Positions 33,146-37,215 of a stretch of DNA of 37,215 nucleotides are shown here, piece after piece. Numbering within the stretch: position 1 is the stretch's first letter; the number at the start of each line of letters is the position of its first letter. The notes beneath the pieces are model-generated. The model made no database searches. It was not told where the DNA came from and saw only the letters and a program-made list of their open reading frames with translations. Location of the stretch: assembly GCA_028277285.1 (NCBI GenBank), contig JANQGO010000201.1:1-37215 (forward strand). The letters run 5' to 3'. Position numbers and translations under genes: made by a program. This stretch comes from Alphaproteobacteria bacterium. GTDB lineage: Bacteria; Pseudomonadota; Alphaproteobacteria; SP197.

Positions 33146-33709
33146 ATGCCTAACCTGACAAGACGGGGGATGATCGGTGCTGTTGCGCTGATGGGTGTGC
33201 TGGCTCTTGCAGCCTGCGTCAAGCCGACGCCCTATCAGCCACGACAGGATGGTTACGGCTACAGCAGCACGCAGTTGGAGCCGAACCGTTATCGCGTCAC
33301 GTTCTACGGCAACACAAGGACGTCACGCGAAACCGTCGAGAACTATCTGCTCTACCGGGCTGCGGAACTGACGCTTGAAGTCGGCGGCGATCACTTCCAG
33401 GTCGTCGAGCGCGATACCGAACGCGACGTCAACACCTATACCAGCTACAACGTCTATCCCGGCGGCAGCCTGTTTTATGGGTACAGGTCTTATCGCGGCC
33501 CCTATTACGGACCTTATTATGGGCCGTTCTATGGCCCCTATTACGGCGCGACCTTCGGCACGGCAACGACGCGCACGACGGAGAAGTTCGAGGCCACTGT
33601 GGAGTTCCTGGCCTACCGCGGTCCCAAACCGGCGGACGATCCGTTCTCCTACGATGCGCGCGAGATCATCGCCAATCTGGGACCGCATATCCGCTATCCC
33701 ACCAACTAA
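33146..33709 (+). CDS. CC0125/CC1285-like lipoprotein
   Basis: 187 residues from ATG 33146, which GAGGA fits at a ten-base distance; ATG 33137 would add three residues. A basic start and hydrophobic stretch ('MIGAVALMGVLALAAC') end in the lipobox LAAC, so the cysteine should be lipid-modified and the protein anchored to a membrane, probably the outer one. 'YRVTFYGNTRTSRETVENYLLYRAAELTLE' is the conserved block of the CC0125/CC1285 lipoprotein group, of unknown function. Between about residues 107 and 135 lies a Tyr-Gly-Pro rich run ('YYGPYYGPFYGPYYG'), a repeat of possible membrane or wall contact. It converges on the HAD gene with seven bases between stops. Confidence 0.83.
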   Translation: MPNLTRRGMIGAVALMGVLALAACVKPTPYQPRQDGYGYSSTQLEPNRYRVTFYGNTRTSRETVENYLLYRAAELTLEVGGDHFQVVERDTERDVNTYTSYNVYPGGSLFYGYRSYRGPYYGPYYGPFYGPYYGATFGTATTRTTEKFEATVEFLAYRGPKPADDPFSYDAREIIANLGPHIRYPTN

Positions 33710-33716
33710 CGCCGTG

Positions 33717-34370
33717 TCATGCTGCGCTTGTGACGATCTCCCAGCCGTCGACACTGGCGCGCTGTCTAAGCTTGCGGTCGGGCGCCACGGCGACCGGATG
33801 GCCGACCGCGGTCAACAGCGCGATATCGTGTCTTGAATCGCCGTAGGCCGTCGTCTCGGCAAGCGTGGTCTCTTGTTGCGCGGCGAGCTGTTGGGCGATC
33901 AGGAGTTTTTGCTCCCGGTAGGGATGTCTGAGCGGCGGTGCGACCAGATAACGCCCGTTGCCGGTTCGACATTGCGTCGCGCAGACCTCGTCCACATTCA
34001 CGTGCTGCCCCAACGTATCGGCCAGAAAGTCGGGCGCGCCGGTCAGCAGCACCACGTGATCGCCGGCGGCACGATGGCGACGGAGACGCTCGACCATGTC
34101 GGGACGCAGCAACGGAATGAGACTCTCCGATGCGAACCGTTCGGCTGCCCGGCGGGTCGTTTCGACATCGAGGCCGGCCAGATAGTCCTTGTTGCGGGCC
34201 ATGCCGTGAGGATCGCCGGCGATCAAGGCAGCGATGAACGCACGACCGCCACGCAGGAACTGCCGTGGGCCGACAAGGCCCTTACGCAGCATGTGGGCGA
34301 AGAACCGTTTCTCGCTGCTGGGAAGAGGCAGCAGCGTGCCGTCCAGATCGAACAGGGCCAGCCGCGTTAT
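33717..34370 (-). CDS. HAD-IB type phosphatase, apparent AUA start
   Basis: About 217 residues. The HAD motifs are complete: I 'LALFDLDGTLLPL' (nucleophile and acid Asp), II 'HVVLLTGAPDF', and III/IV 'AYGDSRHDIALLTAVG'. A helical cap lies between I and II. No ATG, GTG or TTG occurs near motif I in this frame. The best-placed initiator is ATA 34370, seven bases after GGGAG and overlapping the TAA of the phosphatidyltransferase gene; an upstream GTG would give about 50 extra residues encoded inside that gene. Similar proteins include CicA and the PgpC lipid phosphatase. Coupling to a phosphatidyltransferase suggests removal of a phosphate from its lipid product, which is an inference. Confidence 0.82.
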   Translation of the reverse strand: MTRLALFDLDGTLLPLPSSEKRFFAHMLRKGLVGPRQFLRGGRAFIAALIAGDPHGMARNKDYLAGLDVETTRRAAERFASESLIPLLRPDMVERLRRHRAAGDHVVLLTGAPDFLADTLGQHVNVDEVCATQCRTGNGRYLVAPPLRHPYREQKLLIAQQLAAQQETTLAETTAYGDSRHDIALLTAVGHPVAVAPDRKLRQRASVDGWEIVTSAA

Positions 34371-34999
34371 CGCCGGTCTCCCGCTGTCGAATGCGGACCC
34401 AGCAGGCCGCTTCCCATGGCAAACTCGATGATGACCGGCAAACCGCGTGCCAGACAGATTGTGACCGAGATGCCGACAAGAAGGCCGGTGGCAAGGTTGA
34501 ACGTGTCGTGCCACGCAGCCCAAAGGCCCGGATCGACAGCCGGCAACGGCTGCATCAACAGCACCCAGCCGAAGGTGACGGCTTTGACGGTACCGTAGAA
34601 GCCGCGCATGAACCGGCCGGCGACCAGGAACCTGCCGATCGGCGAGCGCATCATGCCGAACGCCGTCTCGCCGTCGGAGATTGCGCCATAGCGTATCGAA
34701 TCGACGATGGTGCCGCGCACGATGAAGACCAGCGCGACCCAGATCGGGATCAGGTCGAGATCTGCCAGCACGATCCAAAGGACATACTCGACGATACGGT
34801 CGACGGCGATGTCGAAGATCGATCCGAAGGTCGTGGTTTCATGCCGCTTGCGCGCGACATAGCCGTCCAGGCCATCGAGCGCGATGATGACGAACAAGAG
34901 CGGCATGTTGATGAGTTGCCATGCGGGCGGTGCCTGATAGGCCATGGCGACCAGGACAAACAGAAGCCCGAAACGCAGCAGGGTGATCAGATTGGCCAT
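34367..34999 (-). CDS. CDP-alcohol phosphatidyltransferase
   Basis: 210 residues from ATG 34999, since GGAG lies nine bases upstream; ATG 35008 directly abuts that site and is less likely. The CDP-alcohol signature D-G-x2-A-R-x8-G-x3-D-x3-D is seen intact: 'DGLDGYVARKRH', then 'FGSIFDIAVDRIVEY'. About six membrane helices place it in the inner membrane. Members make phosphatidylglycerophosphate, phosphatidylinositol-phosphate or related lipids from CDP-diacylglycerol. The overlapping HAD gene downstream would fit a phosphatase acting on such a product (PgsA with a PgpC-like partner), but the lipid alcohol cannot be read from sequence. It is preceded by the methionine gamma-lyase gene on the same strand, about 93 bases away. 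Confidence 0.86.
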   Translation of the reverse strand: MANLITLLRFGLLFVLVAMAYQAPPAWQLINMPLLFVIIALDGLDGYVARKRHETTTFGSIFDIAVDRIVEYVLWIVLADLDLIPIWVALVFIVRGTIVDSIRYGAISDGETAFGMMRSPIGRFLVAGRFMRGFYGTVKAVTFGWVLLMQPLPAVDPGLWAAWHDTFNLATGLLVGISVTICLARGLPVIIEFAMGSGLLGPHSTAGDRR

Positions 35000-35092
35000 G
35001 CGTCGCATCTCCGCTGAACCCAAGCACAGCGCCCCCCGCGACAATCACCTGATCTCTACATATGGGCTCTCGTCGGCAAATGTCACTCGCCA

Positions 35093-36301
35093 TTAAGTCG
35101 CCGCGTCCAGCGCGCCGCCGATATCGTCCAAGAGGTCCTCGACGTTCTCCAGGCCGACCGATAGGCGCACCAGGCCGTCGCTCAATCCGTGCTCGGCGCG
35201 TTCCTCGGCGCTGTAAGATGAATGGGTCATGCTGGCGGGGTGTTGCACCAGCGTTTCGCTGTCGCCCAGGCTGACGGCACGGGTGACGAGGTCGACATGG
35301 TTCATGAACGCCAGACCGGCCGTCATACCGCCCTTCAGTTCGAACGCCAGAAGACCGCCGCCGCCGGACATCTGACGGCGCGCGACGTCGCGTTGGGCGA
35401 AGTCCTCGCGCCACGGATAGGACAAGGACGCGATCGCGCGGTGTCCGGCCAGCGTGTCGGCAATACGCATCGCGCTTTCGGAATGGCGGGCCATGCGGAT
35501 CTCCAGCGTCTTGAGGCCCCGCATGATGAGGAACGCCGCCATCGGCGACAGGGTGGCGCCGGTGAGGTAGCGCAGCCCGTGCTGGCGCACCTGGTGAACC
35601 GTGTCCGCGGGACCGACAAGAAGGCCGGCCAGAAGATCGCCATGACCGCCAAGAAACTTCGTCGCCGAATGGACGACCAGATCGGCGCCATGCGCCAGCG
35701 GCCGCTGCAGGGCAGGGGTCGAGAACGTGTTGTCGACTACAGTCAGCGCGCCATGGGCTCTGGCGATAGCGGCGATGGCGGCGATGTCGATGACGCGCAG
35801 GTTCGGGTTCGCCGGCGTTTCGAAAAAGACGACCTTGGTCTTGTCGGTAATGACCGCTTCCAGGTTGGCGGGATCGGTCAGGTCGGCCAGGCGCACGTCG
35901 ACGCCGAAACGCGGCAGCCCATGGGTGAAGAACGAGAACGTGTTGCCGTAGACGGTGTGGTCCAGCACCACCTGGTCGCCGGCCGAAAGCAACGTCCACA
36001 TGGTCGCGGTGATCGCGCCCATGCCGGTGGCCAGCGCCAAGGCCGCTTCGCCGCCCTCAAGACTGGCGATGCGTTCTTCCAGGAGCGCCTGGGTCGGGTT
36101 GCGCGTTCGGCCATAGACATAGCCCGGGCGTTCGCCGCGGAACATCTCGCCGCCGGCTTCCGCCGATTCGAACGCATAGGTCGATGTCATGAAGATCGGC
36201 GGCGTCAGCGCGCCGTGCTCGCTGGACGGGTCGTATCCGTGATGGATGGCCCGCGTCGAAAACCCAAACTTTCGATTGTCACCGTCTTTTGTTGCCGCCA
36301 T
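35093..36301 (-). CDS. Methionine gamma-lyase-like PLP enzyme
   Basis: 402 residues from ATG 36301 (GAGGCAGG upstream); the frame runs 76 codons further without likeness. It is a complete Cys/Met-metabolism PLP enzyme: 'GYVYGRTRNPTQALLEERIASLEGG', D190 in 'ALTVVDNTFSTP' and the PLP lysine K215 in 'HSATKFLGGHGD'. The end 'RAVSLGDSETLVQHPASMTHSSYSAEERAEHGLSDG' is very close to methionine gamma-lyase, which splits methionine to methanethiol, ammonia and 2-oxobutyrate. The active-site Cys116 of that enzyme, next to Tyr114, is N120 here ('VYGNTFSFF', Y118), so specificity may differ, for instance towards cystathionine or homocysteine. It is divergent from the DUF992 gene. Confidence 0.87.
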   Translation of the reverse strand: MAATKDGDNRKFGFSTRAIHHGYDPSSEHGALTPPIFMTSTYAFESAEAGGEMFRGERPGYVYGRTRNPTQALLEERIASLEGGEAALALATGMGAITATMWTLLSAGDQVVLDHTVYGNTFSFFTHGLPRFGVDVRLADLTDPANLEAVITDKTKVVFFETPANPNLRVIDIAAIAAIARAHGALTVVDNTFSTPALQRPLAHGADLVVHSATKFLGGHGDLLAGLLVGPADTVHQVRQHGLRYLTGATLSPMAAFLIMRGLKTLEIRMARHSESAMRIADTLAGHRAIASLSYPWREDFAQRDVARRQMSGGGGLLAFELKGGMTAGLAFMNHVDLVTRAVSLGDSETLVQHPASMTHSSYSAEERAEHGLSDGLVRLSVGLENVEDLLDDIGGALDAAT

Positions 36302-36437
36302 GACCTGCCTCTGATTCCTGGAATGCTGAGCGTTAGACCGGATTGGGGCCGACGCGCAAGCATCCGGCCTTGACGAAAGCACCGGTTGTGACCAGCTATG
36401 GACGGGCGTCTTACGACCTGAGGGAAGGGAAAACACC

Positions 36438-36920
36438 ATGTCATCCACCGTTCGCCGTCTTTGCGCGGCAGCCGCCTTGGCCGCTGCCACGTCCTTGCCT
36501 ATCGCGGCCAACGCTGATTCGATCGACACCGAGGCCGGCTACCTGCGCTGTGATGTCGAAGGTTCCGTCAGCTTCATCTTCGGCTCGACACGCAATGTCA
36601 CCTGCACGTTCGACCCGGTCGGCGATGGCTCGGTCGAGACCTACACCGGCACCATCGAGCGCTACGGTGTCGACATCGGCTACATGGAAAGCTCGGTCAT
36701 GCTGTGGGGCGTGCTGTCGACCGGACAGCCGGTGCCGGCAGGCGGGCTGGCCGGATCCTATGCCGGTGTCAGCGCCGAGGTCGCGGCCGGCTACGGCGTC
36801 GGTGCCAACGTTCTGGTATTCGGTGAAAAGTCTCTGGCATTGCAGCCGCTGAGCGTCCAAGGCGGTGAGGGCCTCAACATCGCCGCGGGCGTCGCCGAGC
36901 TCACACTGCAGCACAACTGA
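36438..36920 (+). CDS. Secreted DUF992 protein
   Basis: 160 residues. A signal peptide (basic start, 'LCAAAALAAATSLPIAANA', cleavage near residue 26) is followed by one DUF992 domain: 'AGYLRCDVEGSVSFIFGSTRNVTCTFDP', 'YTGTIERYGVDIGYMESSVMLWGVLS', 'LAGSYAGVSAEVAAGYGVGANVLVFG' and 'LALQPLSVQGGEGLNIAAGVAELTL'. Two cysteines in the first part could form a disulfide. These alphaproteobacterial proteins are probably periplasmic; their function is unknown. AGGGAAGGG sits about ten bases before the ATG. A TTGACG at 36370-36375 could be its -35 element but no good -10 is visible. It converges on the SDR fragment, with three bases between stops. Confidence 0.88.
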   Translation: MSSTVRRLCAAAALAAATSLPIAANADSIDTEAGYLRCDVEGSVSFIFGSTRNVTCTFDPVGDGSVETYTGTIERYGVDIGYMESSVMLWGVLSTGQPVPAGGLAGSYAGVSAEVAAGYGVGANVLVFGEKSLALQPLSVQGGEGLNIAAGVAELTLQHN

Positions 36921-36923
36921 CGA

Positions 36924-37160
36924 TCAGGCGCCGGACAGCGTACCGCCGTCGACGGGCATGGCGACGCCCGTCGTGAACGAGGCGCTGTCCGACGCGAAAT
37001 AGAGGACGGCGTCGGCGATCTCTTCGGGCCGCGCCATCCGTTTCATTGGTGCGTGCGCGTGAGCGGCCTCCATGAACGCCGTTTCGTCGTCTGTCAGCGC
37101 GCCGGCGCCGCGCATCATGTCGGTGTCCACATTGCCGGGACACACGCAATTGACCCGAAT
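36924..37160 (-). CDS. Short-chain dehydrogenase, C-terminal fragment
   Basis: About 79 codons on the minus strand ending at TGA 36924-36926. The sequence begins 'IRVNCVCPGNVDTDMM', the PG motif region after the catalytic Tyr-Lys in classical SDRs, and ends with 'RPEEIADAVLYFASDSASFTTGVAMPVDGG', the standard C-terminus. Going upstream on this strand, likeness stops at about 37160 and an in-frame TAG follows, so the N-terminal two thirds is missing. The missing catalytic part appears on the other strand immediately next to it. The fragment is therefore disrupted either by a true inversion or by an assembly artefact. The family is NAD(P)-dependent oxidoreductases of unknown substrate. Confidence 0.8.
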   Translation of the reverse strand: MRVNCVCPGNVDTDMMRGAGALTDDETAFMEAAHAHAPMKRMARPEEIADAVLYFASDSASFTTGVAMPVDGGTLSGA

Positions 37161-37215
37161 GGCCGCCGCCTACTGCGCCGCCAAAGGCGGTGTCGTCAAC
37201 CTGACCAAAGCCATG
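37159..37215 (+). CDS. Short-chain dehydrogenase, catalytic-motif fragment running off the window
   Basis: On the plus strand the last 19 codons read 'MAAAYCAAKGGVVNLTKAM', which is the catalytic Y-x3-K segment of a classical SDR and the helix after it. There is no Rossmann N-terminus upstream; the preceding bases belong to the opposite-strand fragment. The two fragments touch head to head at about 37158-37164. In an intact gene this segment would be followed, some ten residues later, by 'IRVNCVCPG', which is exactly where the minus-strand fragment begins. The reading frame is open to the end of the window. It may not be an independent gene. Confidence 0.65.
   Translation, partial: MAAAYCAAKGGVVNLTKAM

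Noticed and set aside
33490-33545. A DNA tandem repeat or CRISPR-like array
   Set aside because: The repeat is imperfect, in frame and encodes Tyr-Gly-Pro units of the lipoprotein; there are no spacers.
35222-36373. A 383-codon plus-strand frame
   Set aside because: It is antisense to the methionine gamma-lyase gene, which is certain from its PLP motif.

Overview
The window looks like GC-rich chromosome from an alphaproteobacterium, probably a Rhodospirillales- or Rhizobiales-like organism that lives freely and may be marine. Four things point there: an imuA-imuB-dnaE2 SOS mutagenesis cassette behind boxes that resemble the alphaproteobacterial LexA site (GTTC-N7-GTTC type), a CC0125/CC1285-type lipoprotein, a DUF992 protein, and many acyl-CoA, flavin and compatible-solute type catabolic genes. 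Coding density is high, with about 31 complete genes, two or three gene fragments and mostly short gaps. I found no tRNA, rRNA, CRISPR array, transposase, integrase or phage gene. All assignments come from reading sequence motifs; no database search was run.

Layout. 1-342: the end of a SAM methyltransferase. 344-3815 (minus): a tight four-gene operon of OsmC-like protein, FMO-like flavoprotein, FAD monooxygenase-like protein and MaoC-like dehydratase, divergent from an ADP-forming acyl-CoA synthetase (4155-6221). 6222-12168: the SOS translesion operon imuA-imuB-dnaE2, with a TTGACA element and LexA-like boxes. 12176-15446 (minus): a small secreted protein, a DHA2-type drug efflux pump and a short Hsp70 (YegD type); then a cupin. 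16175-21029 (minus): an export operon of the yhiI-rbbA-yhhJ type (HlyD adaptor, double-ATPase/permease fusion, second permease), followed by a YkgJ-type cysteine-cluster protein.

21759-26931: a probable locus for breakdown of N-methylated or ectoine-like compatible solutes, with an M24 creatinase-like hydrolase resembling ectoine hydrolase, a Rieske oxygenase, an old-yellow-enzyme/Fe-S/FAD demethylase-like protein and an XRE-cupin regulator. This is the best candidate in the window for an undescribed pathway. 26957-29153: GNAT acetyltransferase, a CBS-pair protein with a readable promoter, a possible 52-codon gene and a methyltransferase. 29180-32783 (minus): ATP-grasp ligase, crotonase lacking both usual catalytic glutamates, and a CaiB-type CoA-transferase.

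32784-33145 holds two neighbouring nested palindromes with a shared core. 33146-36920: a lipoprotein, a CDP-alcohol phosphatidyltransferase whose stop overlaps a HAD phosphatase that seems to start at AUA, a methionine gamma-lyase-like enzyme with Asn at the Cys116 position, and a DUF992 protein. The right end (36924-37215) carries two halves of a short-chain dehydrogenase in opposite orientation, head to head. That is what a fold-back chimera, or a true inversion, would give.
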